This document shows, one piece after another, positions 5,595 to 13,022 of a stretch of 28,097 nt of DNA. Location of the stretch: positions 1 to 28,097 of the forward strand of contig CAJTVY010000048.1 in the NCBI GenBank assembly GCA_910579925.1. Reading direction: 5' to 3'. Under the pieces are notes generated by a model. That model did not search any database. It worked only from the letters and a program-made list of their open reading frames with translations, and was not told the origin of the DNA. Numbering within the stretch: the stretch's first letter is position 1; each line of letters begins with the position of its first letter. The translations under genes were made by a program, and so were the position numbers. This DNA is from an uncultured Dorea sp. GTDB lineage: Bacteria > Bacillota > Clostridia > Lachnospirales > Lachnospiraceae.

Positions 5595-6815
5595 TTATAT
5601 CATTTCGCATGACGGAGTTTCCATTAACAGATTATAAAACTGTTCCAACTCCGCAGCATCCATCAGCACCGGCACAGGATACAGAGGATTTCCCTCTTTA
5701 TCCGCATAGTGGGCCAGTTTCGGGATATCTTCTTCACGAATCTCCTTAACGGTATCCCCGATGTCAAACCGTTTCTTCATGTCCTTGACGGCTTCGATAA
5801 ATTCCCTGGCAGCAATATCATAGGGCGTCCCTTTTTCAGAAACACCTGCCGCCACGGACAAACGGTATAATTTTTTGTGTATGCATGATCCGTATGCCTC
5901 CAGCACAAATGGAAGCAGGATGGCGTTGGCCAGACCATGGGGCACATTGTATTCCCCGCCCAGGGAATGGGCCACTGCGTGGACGTATCCTACATAAGAC
6001 TTGGTAAATGCGCACCCGGCGTAGAAAGAGGCATGCAGCATGTTCCGCCGTGCGTCAATGTCGGATCCATCCTGATATACTTTGTCTATGTTTTCAAAAA
6101 TGAGTCGGACTGCCATTAAAGCATTCTTTCTCGTTCCGTAAGTGGTGGATCTTCCGATATAAGCCTCCACTGCATGGGTAAGCGCATCCATCCCGGTGGT
6201 TGCGGTGATTGCAGGCGGAAGGCTCAGTGTCACTTTTGGATCTAATACCGCATACTTAGGAATCAGGGGAAAATCGTTGATTGCATACTTGTGCCGTGTT
6301 TCGGCATCGGTAATTACCGCCGCCAGGGTAGTCTCGCTTCCGGTACCTGCGGTAGTTGGAACTGCAATCAGAAGAGGAAGCTTTTTGTGTACCTTGAGAA
6401 TTCCCTTCATCCTGGCAAGGGACTGTTTCGGCTTTGCGATCCGCGCTCCCACTGCCTTGGCACAGTCCATGCTGGATCCGCCGCCAAACCCGATAATTGC
6501 GTTACAAATGTTGGAATGATACAGTTCTAAAGCCTCGGCTACATTTGCAGTGGTAGGGTTGGCCACAGTTTTGTCGTAAATAAAATAGGAAATATGATTC
6601 AGAGTAAGGACTTTTTCGAGGCGTCTGATCAGGCCAAGTTTCGTGATTCCGGCATCTGTGATGATGAGAATCCGGTCACATCTGTGTTTGTGTAAAATGT
6701 CCGGCAGCGCTTTGACGCTGCCGACGATATCAGGTTTCCTGTAGGGGAGGAAGGGCAGTGCGATTTTAAGCCCTGTCTGAAATGTTCTGCAATAGAATTT
6801 TCGTACTTTATTCAT
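5595..6815 (-). CDS. Iron-containing alcohol dehydrogenase
   Basis: A 406-aa group III (Fe-dependent) alcohol dehydrogenase interconverting alcohols and aldehydes with NAD(P)H. The nucleotide-binding GGGSSMDCAK lies at 111-120 and TTAGTGSE at 154-161. Metal ligands are recognisable as Asp210 and His214 (TGMDALTHAVEA), His279 (VHAVAHSLGG) and His293 (PHGLANA); the last two are 14 residues apart as in FucO. The frame is open 30 bases further up, but I choose ATG at 6815 because AAAGGG lies about ten bases before it. It is the first gene of a two-gene operon with the aldehyde dehydrogenase, and it diverges from bioB. The N-terminus (KVRKFYCRTFQTGLKIALPF) is longer and more basic than in FucO. 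Confidence 0.9.
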   Translation of the reverse strand: MNKVRKFYCRTFQTGLKIALPFLPYRKPDIVGSVKALPDILHKHRCDRILIITDAGITKLGLIRRLEKVLTLNHISYFIYDKTVANPTTANVAEALELYHSNICNAIIGFGGGSSMDCAKAVGARIAKPKQSLARMKGILKVHKKLPLLIAVPTTAGTGSETTLAAVITDAETRHKYAINDFPLIPKYAVLDPKVTLSLPPAITATTGMDALTHAVEAYIGRSTTYGTRKNALMAVRLIFENIDKVYQDGSDIDARRNMLHASFYAGCAFTKSYVGYVHAVAHSLGGEYNVPHGLANAILLPFVLEAYGSCIHKKLYRLSVAAGVSEKGTPYDIAAREFIEAVKDMKKRFDIGDTVKEIREEDIPKLAHYADKEGNPLYPVPVLMDAAELEQFYNLLMETPSCEMI

Positions 6816-6882
6816 AGTTGATAACACCCTTTCTGGAATGATCATATGATATCAGTGTCAAAAGGTCAATATTATATTGAAT

Positions 6883-6927
6883 TTTATACCAGATAAAAAG
6901 TTACTTTGTCAATGGATATTTTGACAA
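6883..6927 (-). promoter_or_regulatory. Promoter and possible operator of the ADH-ALDH operon
   Basis: Minus strand: TTGACA (6912-6907), 18-bp spacer, TATAAA (6888-6883). The -35 is part of an inverted repeat, TTGTCAA (6906-6912) and TTGACAA (6921-6927) with 8 bp between, which could be an operator. I cannot assign a regulator; the Rex consensus (TTGTTAA...TTAACAA) does not fit well. Confidence 0.5.
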
Positions 6928-6965
6928 TAAAAGGAAATTGAAATCTTACAATCGGAAAATCTGAT

Positions 6966-7001
6966 AACTGTAAACTTAAAAGTTGAAAGTGGTTGACAGT
7001 T
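6966..7001 (+). promoter_or_regulatory. BirA-type biotin operator over the bioB -35 region
   Basis: AACTGTAAAC (6966-6975) and GTTGACAGTT (6992-7001) form an inverted repeat (9 of 10) with a 16-bp spacer. This resembles the known BirA operator, TTGTAAAC ... GTTTACAA. The right arm contains the -35 box of bioB, so BirA-biotinyl-AMP binding would block transcription when biotin is plentiful. Confidence 0.65.
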
Positions 7002-7020
7002 TGTGCGGATCTGCTATATA
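6993..7020 (+). promoter_or_regulatory. bioB promoter
   Basis: TTGACA (6993-6998), 16-bp spacer, TATATA (7015-7020). Transcription would start near 7027, leaving a leader of about 48 nt before the ATG. Confidence 0.6.
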
Positions 7021-7074
7021 GTGATCATAGATTTGAAACAGTTTCTGAAAGTGAAAGATGACAGAGGTGAGCAG

Positions 7075-8031
7075 ATGAAAGTTATACAGCATTTAAAAGA
7101 GAAGATATGGGATGGGGAAGAGATCACAAAAGAAGAGGCCGTATTGTTATATGAACAACCATTAGAAGAGCTTTGCCGCAGTGCGGATAAAATACGAGAG
7201 CATTTCTGTGGGAATGATTTCGATCTATGTACGATTATCAACGGAAAGAGCGGAAGGTGTTCAGAGGACTGTAAATACTGTGCCCAGTCGGCATATTACC
7301 ATACATCGGCAAAGGAATACCCTCTTCTTGATACGGCGGAGATTGTACGCCAGGCAAAATACAATGCTGACAGGGGCGTACGAAGATATTCGGTCGTAAC
7401 CTCTGGAAGAGCTTTGAATGATTCGGAAGTGGACCAGATGTGCGAGGCAATCCGGGCGGTCAGAGAGAAGGTAAATATTAAGGTATGCGTTTCTTTTGGG
7501 CTGCTAAGTGAGGAACAGTTTCGCAGGATAAAGGACGCGGGGGCTTTACGGGTACATAATAATCTGGAAACCTCACGCAGAAATTTTCCCAATGTCTGCA
7601 CTACCCATACGTTTGAGGATAAGGTGAACGCCATCAAAGCAGCAAAGGCGGCAGACTTAAGCGTCTGCAGCGGCGGCATCATGGGACTGGGAGAGACTGT
7701 AGAAGATCGGATTGACATGGCCATCAGTTTAAGAGAGCTAGGAATCAAGAGCGTTCCGGTCAATATGCTGAATCCGATTCCTGGAACGCCCTATGAAGAA
7801 AATACCCGTCTGACAGTGGACGATATGAGAAGAATCGTAGCAGTCTTCCGTTTTATTCTCCCGGACGCTTCAATCCGGCTTGCCGGGGGCAGAGGGCTGA
7901 TGGCGGACAAGGGAGAAGGCTGCTTTCAGTCTGGGGCTAACGCCGCAATCTCTGGTGATATGCTGACTACGGCAGGATATACGATTGAGACAGACATGAA
8001 AATGCTGCGAAGACTGGGATATAAAATTTAA
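7075..8031 (+). CDS. bioB: Biotin synthase
   Basis: Radical SAM enzyme, 318 aa, that inserts sulfur into dethiobiotin to make biotin. The 4Fe-4S/SAM motif CxxxCxxC is at Cys62, Cys66 and Cys69 (GRCSEDCKYCAQS), and the downstream GALRVHNNLETS and MNPIPGTPYE-type segments (here MLNPIPGTPYEEN) are typical of BioB. The open frame extends 72 bases further upstream, but ATG 7075 follows AGAGGTGAGC and gives the normal family length. No other biotin gene is present, so this is a stand-alone unit, regulated through the BirA-like operator upstream. The stop codon overlaps the end of the convergent SanA/YdcF-family gene by 4 bp, with no terminator between them. Confidence 0.93.
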   Translation: MKVIQHLKEKIWDGEEITKEEAVLLYEQPLEELCRSADKIREHFCGNDFDLCTIINGKSGRCSEDCKYCAQSAYYHTSAKEYPLLDTAEIVRQAKYNADRGVRRYSVVTSGRALNDSEVDQMCEAIRAVREKVNIKVCVSFGLLSEEQFRRIKDAGALRVHNNLETSRRNFPNVCTTHTFEDKVNAIKAAKAADLSVCSGGIMGLGETVEDRIDMAISLRELGIKSVPVNMLNPIPGTPYEENTRLTVDDMRRIVAVFRFILPDASIRLAGGRGLMADKGEGCFQSGANAAISGDMLTTAGYTIETDMKMLRRLGYKI

Positions 8032-8720
8032 TTTTTATCATTCGTTACATCTCCGCTGCCATTTAGCGAGATCGTATCCCCAAGAAAGGCTGGCTCTGGT
8101 TTTAATAGAGTAAATCCTACATCCTTCATCCGGGCCAGCACTTCCCGGGATTTCCGATAAGCGTCGCCCTCATAAACGGCGGTGTCACAAGGCACGCCCT
8201 GGGCGTCAAGCCCGAATGCCATTGCGTCGTAAAGGGCGCGGTACAGATGATATTCCTGTGTCACTACCACCAGGCTTTTTGCCTGAAAGATTTCTTTTGC
8301 CCGGTACATGCTATCATAAGTGGAGAAACCGGCATGATCCATAAAAATGCATTCAGACGGCACGCCATGGTCTATGGCGTAAGATTTCATTGCATTTACC
8401 TCGTCATAATCATCGCTTCCATGATCTCCGCTCATGATGATCCGGTCAGCCGCTCCGTCTTTAAATAACTGGATACCGGTATTCAGCCGTTCCTCTAACA
8501 TCAGGCATGGCTGTCCGTTGGCCTTTACCTGTGCTCCTAATACCAGGATGGCGTCTGCTTTTTCTTCTGAATGAATGAGTTCATCTTCTGATAGGATTGA
8601 GTCAGCGGCTTTTGCCTTCACGTAACAATCTGTGCTGAATAAGATTACTGCGCCAGTAATGGCAAGCATACATCCATATCTGAATAATTTTATGATTTTT
8701 TTTACCGGTAATTTTTTCAT
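8028..8720 (-). CDS. SanA/YdcF-family membrane-anchored protein (DUF218)
   Basis: A 230-aa protein with one N-terminal transmembrane segment (about residues 17-32, YGCMLAITGAVILFS), then a DUF218 domain: ADAILVLGAQV, MSGDHG, and VVTQEYHLYRAL with the conserved His. E. coli relatives SanA and ElyC affect envelope permeability and peptidoglycan or polysaccharide precursor metabolism, but the biochemical reaction is not established. The domain should face outward given the short basic N-terminus. Start at 8720 chosen for AAAGGGG upstream; the longer frame would start at the promoter itself. It is divergent from greA and convergent with bioB. Confidence 0.82.
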   Translation of the reverse strand: MKKLPVKKIIKLFRYGCMLAITGAVILFSTDCYVKAKAADSILSEDELIHSEEKADAILVLGAQVKANGQPCLMLEERLNTGIQLFKDGAADRIIMSGDHGSDDYDEVNAMKSYAIDHGVPSECIFMDHAGFSTYDSMYRAKEIFQAKSLVVVTQEYHLYRALYDAMAFGLDAQGVPCDTAVYEGDAYRKSREVLARMKDVGFTLLKPEPAFLGDTISLNGSGDVTNDKN

Positions 8721-8757
8721 TGGTACTGCCCCTTTAAAAATATTGTTATAGTTTTCA

Positions 8758-8786
8758 AGTATAAGATATTTTAGGGAAAGGAACAA
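8758..8786 (-). promoter_or_regulatory. Promoter of the SanA/YdcF-family gene
   Basis: Minus strand: TTGTTC (8786-8781), 17 bp, TATACT (8763-8758). Its position rules out translation from the upstream ATG at 8786. Confidence 0.55.
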
Positions 8787-8811
8787 CCAGATTAAGGGAA
8801 TATTAAGTAAT

Positions 8812-8857
8812 TTTCATACCCAGGGGCACACTGCGATGCATGCCCCTGGGTATGAAA
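8812..8857. repeat. Perfect 17-bp inverted repeat
   Basis: TTTCATACCCAGGGGCA (8812-8828) and its exact complement (8841-8857) with a 12-base loop. It lies between two divergent promoters with no proper T tract on either side, so it does not look like a normal terminator for either neighbour. It may be a leftover terminator, an insulator or a protein binding site. Confidence 0.85.
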
Positions 8858-8882
8858 TAATGGATTGGTTCGAAAACGTAGA

Positions 8883-8936
8883 CAGCACATTAGTGTGCTG
8901 ACACATTTACATTTCGACAAATGTGTCGTCACACTA
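8883..8936. repeat. 18-bp inverted repeat upstream of greA
   Basis: TAGTGTGCTGACACATTT (8891-8908) and AAATGTGTCGTCACACTA (8919-8936) are complementary at 16 of 18 positions, loop 10. A nested hairpin, CAGCACA (8883-8889) with TGTGCTG (8894-8900), competes with it. The left arm contains TAGTGTGCTGAC, which recurs before hsp20 and yihY. The right arm overlaps the greA -35 region. Confidence 0.8.
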
Positions 8937-8963
8937 GACGAAAGCCAGGATATGCAGTAGAAT
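8935..8963 (+). promoter_or_regulatory. Possible greA promoter
   Basis: TAGACG (8935-8940), 17 bp, TAGAAT (8958-8963). The -35 is weak and touches the end of the inverted repeat, which suggests that a regulator is involved. Confidence 0.4.
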
Positions 8964-8995
8964 ATAAAAAGACTAACGAGAGGGGGCAATGAATC

Positions 8996-9499
8996 ATGGG
9001 AGAACAACTGACCCAGAGCGACGTCCGTAAGATAAAAGAAGAGATTGAATATAGAAAGCTGGTGGTACGCAAGAAGGAACTGGAAGCCGTCAAAGAGGCC
9101 AGGGCGCAGGGCGACTTAAGTGAGAATTTTGAGTATAAGGCGGCAAAGCAGGATAAGAACCGCAATGAGAGCCGGATCCGCTATCTGGAGAAAATGCTTA
9201 AGAATGCAAGAATTGTCTCAGATGATTCCAGAGACGATGAGGTGGGGATCAACAATACGGTGGAGATTTATTTTGAAGATGATGACGAGACGGAGGTTTA
9301 CCGCCTTGTTACCAGCGTGAGGGGAAATTCGCTGCAGGGGCTGATCAGTATTGAGTCGCCTCTTGGGAAGGCGATCCGTGGACACAAAGAAGGCGATCGT
9401 GTGAAAGTGAAGACCAGCAAAGAGAACGGGTATTATGTGGTAATCCGAAAGATAGACAAGACAACAGACGACTCGAATGATACGCTTCGTAAATATTGA
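8996..9499 (+). CDS. greA: Transcription elongation factor GreA
   Basis: A 167-aa GreA/GreB-family factor that rescues backtracked RNA polymerase by stimulating cleavage of the 3' RNA end. The N-terminal antiparallel coiled coil (about 8-78) carries the signature QGDLSENFEYKAAK; its tip residues Asp40 and Glu43 coordinate the catalytic magnesium in the polymerase secondary channel. The C-terminal FKBP-like domain (about 85-155) has ISIESPLGKAIRGHKEGD, normal for the family. Start: ATG after AGAGGGGG. The protein ends with a short polar tail (TTDDSNDTLRKY). Clostridia often have several Gre-like paralogues, so this may not be the only one. It stands alone, divergent from the SanA/YdcF-family gene. 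Confidence 0.85.
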   Translation: MGEQLTQSDVRKIKEEIEYRKLVVRKKELEAVKEARAQGDLSENFEYKAAKQDKNRNESRIRYLEKMLKNARIVSDDSRDDEVGINNTVEIYFEDDDETEVYRLVTSVRGNSLQGLISIESPLGKAIRGHKEGDRVKVKTSKENGYYVVIRKIDKTTDDSNDTLRKY

Positions 9500-9574
9500 C
9501 GTTAATAACTACTTGCTATTTGTCCTGTCCTGTGCTATTCTGTTTTCAGCATATAATAGATTGGAGATGAAAAG

Positions 9575-9595
9575 ATGAGGATGATTTCTTGCTAA
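9575..9595 (+). CDS. Leader peptide MRMISC
   Basis: A six-residue ORF, MRMISC, eight bases after GGAG (9563-9566), ending 26 bases before the first terminator. The distance allows a stalled ribosome to influence folding of the hairpin. Very short, so evidence is positional only. Confidence 0.4.
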   Translation: MRMISC

Positions 9596-9621
9596 TTACA
9601 ATCGTAACTGCATAACAAAGC

Positions 9622-9643
9622 ACGGATTGAATTCCGTTTTTTT
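9622..9643 (+). terminator. First leader terminator (attenuator 1)
   Basis: ACGGA (9622-9626) pairs with TCCGT (9633-9637) and seven T's follow (9637-9643). The flanking GCAC (9619-9622) and GTGC (9646-9649) could give a competing, longer fold. It could also end greA transcripts. Confidence 0.6.
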
Positions 9644-9689
9644 GTTGTGCCGATAGCAGGAAAGTCGATCATCCTTTCATTTTGAAATA

Positions 9690-9746
9690 ATGACAGAAGC
9701 AATGCCTCTTTCGGTGGGTCATTGTGCGTATTTCATGAAGCTGTAA
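9690..9746 (+). CDS. Second leader ORF, MTEAMPLSVGHCAYFMKL
   Basis: An 18-codon ORF whose stop codon (9744-9746) lies within the left arm of the second terminator (9739-9749). A ribosome reaching the end of this ORF would cover that arm and let polymerase read on. No good ribosome binding site precedes the ATG, which is its weak point. Confidence 0.35.
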   Translation: MTEAMPLSVGHCAYFMKL

Positions 9747-9769
9747 GGAGATTTTCCTGCAGCTTTTTT
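9739..9769 (+). terminator. Second leader terminator (attenuator 2)
   Basis: AGCTGTAAGGA (9739-9749) pairs with TTCCTGCAGCT (9754-9764) with one mismatch and wobble pairs; T's run to 9769. It lies 85 bp before the ABC-F start codon, so read-through is needed for expression. Confidence 0.65.
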
Positions 9770-9854
9770 CGTATCTTTGTCAGGTTTTATCATCAATTTT
9801 GTAATGCGATGAGAATCTGAAGACCGGATACGGGTGTATAGGAGGTGCGCGTAT

Positions 9855-11333
9855 ATGGCAATGATTGACGTTGTAAACTTAAGCTTTTCATACGAGGGCA
9901 GTTTTGAAGAAGTATTCAGAAATGTATCTTTTCGGATTGATACGGACTGGAAATTAGGATTTGTAGGGCGGAATGGACGGGGAAAGACCACGTTTCTGAA
10001 TCTGCTTCTGGGAAAATATTCGTACCAGGGACACATAGCCGCAAGTACGGACTTCGCTTATTTTCCCTATGATGTGAAGGACAAAGACCGGATGGCATAC
10101 GAGATTGTGTCGGAAATCAACCCACAGTCTGAAGACTGGCAGTTGTTCCGGGAACTGAATCTGCTGAATATAGATGCAGAAGTGTTGTACCGCCCGTTTT
10201 CCACCTTAAGTTATGGAGAACAGGAGAAAGTTCTGCTGGCGGCTCTGTTTCTGGGGGAGGAGCGTTTCCTGCTGATTGATGAGCCCACAAACCATCTTGA
10301 CGCAGAGGCGCGGCGGCAGATTGCACAGTATCTCAACCGGAAGAAAGGATTCATACTGATATCCCATGACAGGAACTTTCTGGATTCCTGCGTGGACCAC
10401 ATTCTCTCGATTAATAAGATGAATATTGACGTGCAGAAGGGAAACTTCAGTTCCTGGTATGCGAACAAAGAGGCGTCAGACCGGATGGAGGCGGCGCAGA
10501 ATCAGAAACTGGAGTCGGAAGTAAAGCGACTGAAACAGGCGGCCAGGCAGTCGTCCGGCTGGTCAGACCAGGTTGAGAAGAGTAAGAAAGGCCAGCGTGT
10601 GGCTGGTCTTAGACCAGACCGCGGGCATATCGGGCATAAGGCGGCCAAGATGATGAAGCGGGCGAAGGTGCTGGAGAACCGCCAGCAGCAGGCGATTGAG
10701 GAGAAGTCCAGGCTGCTCAGGAATATAGATACGACGGATGTGCTTAAACTTCGTCCGCTTTCGTATCATACGGACAGGCTGGCAGAATTAAAGGATGTGT
10801 CTGTATTCTATGGCGATAAGGCTGCCTGTCGGAAGGTCAGTTTTGACATATGCCAGGGAGAACGGGTCTGTCTGGCCGGGACAAACGGATGCGGGAAGTC
10901 CAGTATTCTGAAATTACTTCTTGGAGAAGATCTTTCGTTTGAGGGAAACGTCCATGTGGGTTCAGGATTAAAGATTTCCTATATTTCTCAGGATACCTCC
11001 TATCTGAAAGGAGATCTGCGAAAACTGGCTCGGGAATTTGACCTGGAGGAAAGCCTGTTTAAGACGCTGCTTCGCAAACTGGATCTTCAGAGAGAACAGT
11101 TTGAAAAAGACGTAAGCCTCTACAGCGCCGGACAGAAGAAGAAGGTACTGCTGGCAAAGAGTCTGTGTGAACAGGCGCATTTGTATGTGTGGGACGAACC
11201 TCTGAACTATATTGACGTGCTGTCAAGGGTACAGATAGAAGAACTGTTGCTGAAATATAAACCAACGATCATATTCGTGGAACATGACATGGCTTTTCAG
11301 AAAAATGTGGCGACAAAGATAATTAAAATATAG
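9855..11333 (+). CDS. ABC-F ribosome-protection ATPase (Lsa/Vga-like)
   Basis: A 492-aa protein with two ABC ATPase domains and no membrane segments. Domain 1: Walker A GRNGRGKTT (38-46), signature LSYGEQ (118-123), Walker B LLIDEPTNHLD (139-149), ISHDRN. Linker of about 100 residues, partly helical and basic (205-300), with DRGHIGHKAAKMMKRAK, the sequence typical of Lsa/Vga-type proteins. Domain 2: Walker A GTNGCGKSS (342-350), degenerate signature YSAGQ (423-427), Walker B VWDEPLNYID. This subgroup enters the ribosomal E site and displaces lincosamides, streptogramin A or pleuromutilins from the peptidyl-transferase centre. Actual drug spectrum cannot be read from sequence; some relatives are intrinsic chromosomal genes. 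Start ATG 9855, nine bases after AGGAGG. The attenuator-like leader strongly supports antibiotic-inducible control. Confidence 0.87.
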   Translation: MAMIDVVNLSFSYEGSFEEVFRNVSFRIDTDWKLGFVGRNGRGKTTFLNLLLGKYSYQGHIAASTDFAYFPYDVKDKDRMAYEIVSEINPQSEDWQLFRELNLLNIDAEVLYRPFSTLSYGEQEKVLLAALFLGEERFLLIDEPTNHLDAEARRQIAQYLNRKKGFILISHDRNFLDSCVDHILSINKMNIDVQKGNFSSWYANKEASDRMEAAQNQKLESEVKRLKQAARQSSGWSDQVEKSKKGQRVAGLRPDRGHIGHKAAKMMKRAKVLENRQQQAIEEKSRLLRNIDTTDVLKLRPLSYHTDRLAELKDVSVFYGDKAACRKVSFDICQGERVCLAGTNGCGKSSILKLLLGEDLSFEGNVHVGSGLKISYISQDTSYLKGDLRKLAREFDLEESLFKTLLRKLDLQREQFEKDVSLYSAGQKKKVLLAKSLCEQAHLYVWDEPLNYIDVLSRVQIEELLLKYKPTIIFVEHDMAFQKNVATKIIKI

Positions 11334-11406
11334 ATATTCTGAAATCTTAACGGATAGACGAGCCCCTTTTGGGGATAGATAAGAAGGAGAGAAGAAGTGG
11401 TGTAAT

Positions 11407-12741
11407 ATGGAACAGATGACATTATTTGACGACCGGAAGCAGACGGCGCCGTTGGCAAGCCGCCTGCGGCCTGCAACGCTGGAAGAATTTGCGGGACAGG
11501 GACATTTGCTGGGAGAAGGGAAAATGCTGCGCCAGCTAATCGAGCGGGATCAGATTTCTTCCATGATATTCTGGGGCCCGCCGGGGGTGGGAAAGACGAC
11601 TCTGGCAGGAATCATCGCCAGTCGTACCAATGCAGATTTCATTAATTTCAGCGCTGTCACCAGCGGAATTAAGGAGATTAAGGAAGTGATGAACCAGGCG
11701 GAGAACAGTCGGAAGATGGGGATTCGTACGGTTCTGTTCATAGATGAGATTCACAGGTTCAATAAGGCGCAGCAAGACGCTTTCCTGCCCTTTGTGGAGA
11801 AAGGGAGTATTGTGCTGATCGGTGCGACAACGGAAAATCCTTCTTTTGAAGTGAATGGCGCTCTTCTGTCCAGATGCCGGGTGTTTGTCCTAAAGGCATT
11901 AGAAGAGGCGGATCTGGTGAAAGTGCTGGATCGGGCCCTTCACAGCATGAATGGGTTCGGGCCGCAGAATGTCCGGATTACAGAACGCCAGGTAGCGGCA
12001 ATCGCCGCATTTGCCAACGGGGATGCCAGAACAGCGCTTAACACCCTGGAGATGGCGGTGACAAACGGAGAGTTAAGCGCCGAAGGAATTCTTGTCACGG
12101 ACGAGGGGCTTGAGCAGTGTATCAGCAGGAAGTCCCTGCTTTATGATAAGAATGGGGAGGAACACTATAATCTGATTTCCGCTCTTCACAAGTCTATGCG
12201 TAACAGCGACCCGGATGCTGCGATTTACTGGATGTGCCGAATGCTGGAAGGAGGGGAGAATCCCCTATATATTGCAAGAAGGCTGATTCGATTTGCCAGT
12301 GAGGATATCGGGATGGCAGACAGCCATGGACTCGAGGTGGCAGTGGCAGCGTATCAGGCGTGCCATTTTCTGGGGATGCCGGAATGTGACGTACACCTGG
12401 TTCATGCGGTCACCTATCTTGCCATGGCTCCCAAGTCTAACGCACTCTATACGGCGTGCGAGGCGTGTAAGCAGGACGTGAGGAATCTTACGGCCTGGCC
12501 GGTTCCTCTAAGGCTTCGTAATGCGCCGACGAAACTGATGAAAGATCTGGAGTATGGAAAGGGGTATGAATACGCCCATGATACAGAAGAAAAGCTTACC
12601 CATATGGAGTGTATGCCAGAATCCTTAAGCAATCGGGAATATTATCATCCGACGGCGCAGGGGGAGGAAAAGTTAATCGGAGAGAGATTAGAAAGGATCA
12701 AAGAGTGGAAAAAAATTCATTTGAAAAAATCTATGACGTAA
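11407..12741 (+). CDS. rarA: Replication-associated recombination protein A (RarA/MgsA)
   Basis: A 444-aa AAA+ ATPase of the clamp-loader-like RarA/MgsA/WRNIP1 family that acts at stalled replication forks. The N-terminus MEQMTLFD resembles a beta-clamp or SSB interaction tail. Walker A is GPPGVGKTT (57-65), Walker B VLFIDEIHRFNKAQQDAFLP (Asp113, Glu114), sensor 1 GATTENPSF, and an SRC Arg-finger region follows (LLSRCRVF). The C-terminal tetramerisation domain includes SEDIGMAD and the LPxxL-like NREYYHPTAQGEE segment. Full length. It starts 73 bp after the ABC-F gene; only a weak ribosome binding site (AAGGAGAG is 16 bases away) is seen. It overlaps the start of the MGMT-family gene by 37 bp. 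Confidence 0.93.
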   Translation: MEQMTLFDDRKQTAPLASRLRPATLEEFAGQGHLLGEGKMLRQLIERDQISSMIFWGPPGVGKTTLAGIIASRTNADFINFSAVTSGIKEIKEVMNQAENSRKMGIRTVLFIDEIHRFNKAQQDAFLPFVEKGSIVLIGATTENPSFEVNGALLSRCRVFVLKALEEADLVKVLDRALHSMNGFGPQNVRITERQVAAIAAFANGDARTALNTLEMAVTNGELSAEGILVTDEGLEQCISRKSLLYDKNGEEHYNLISALHKSMRNSDPDAAIYWMCRMLEGGENPLYIARRLIRFASEDIGMADSHGLEVAVAAYQACHFLGMPECDVHLVHAVTYLAMAPKSNALYTACEACKQDVRNLTAWPVPLRLRNAPTKLMKDLEYGKGYEYAHDTEEKLTHMECMPESLSNREYYHPTAQGEEKLIGERLERIKEWKKIHLKKSMT

Positions 12742-13022
12742 TCCGTCAGATTCCCAGAGGTCAGGTAGCGTCCTATGGCCAGATTGCGGCGCTTGCAGGC
12801 AATCGCCGCTGGGCGCGCGTGGTGGGATATGCGCTTCATGCGGTTCCGTGTAACAGTGATCTTCCATGCCACCGTGTGGTGACGAAGGACGGAAGGATGT
12901 CCTGTGCGTTTGGAGATGGAAAATGCAATCGGCAGACAGAGCTTCTGAAAGAAGAAGGGGTGGAATTCGAGGGAGAATGTGTGGATATGAAAAAGTATCA
13001 GTGGAAGAAGGATGTATTCTGA
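12705..13022 (+). CDS. MGMT-family protein, single domain with PCHRV site
   Basis: A 105-aa protein matching only the DNA-binding C-terminal domain of O6-alkylguanine-DNA alkyltransferases. It has the helix-turn-helix (GQVASYGQIAALAGN), an Arg-finger-like RRWARVVGYAL and the active-site PCHRV with Cys55. Size and the GYALHAVP...SDLP spacing match alkyltransferase-like (ATL/YbaZ) proteins, which normally have Trp in place of Cys and only flag O6-alkylguanine for excision repair. This one keeps the Cys, so real alkyl transfer is possible. The start is inferred to be GTG 12705 (AAAGGA about 8 bases upstream), inside the end of rarA in another frame, so the two are translationally coupled; both concern DNA damage. 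No clear terminator follows. Confidence 0.8.
   Translation: MEKNSFEKIYDVIRQIPRGQVASYGQIAALAGNRRWARVVGYALHAVPCNSDLPCHRVVTKDGRMSCAFGDGKCNRQTELLKEEGVEFEGECVDMKKYQWKKDVF

Larger units (their letters stand above)
9552..9854 (+). promoter_or_regulatory. Attenuator-like leader of the ABC-F gene
   Basis: A perfect TATAAT at 9552-9557 (poor -35) starts a leader of about 290 nt. In order it has a 6-codon ORF with its own ribosome binding site (9575-9595), a terminator hairpin with seven T's (9622-9643), an 18-codon ORF (9690-9746), a second terminator (9739-9769) whose left arm overlaps that ORF's stop codon, and then AGGAGG and the ABC-F start. Antibiotic-resistance ABC-F genes are known to be controlled by ribosome stalling on leader ORFs that decides between termination and read-through; the layout fits that. 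Confidence 0.6.
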
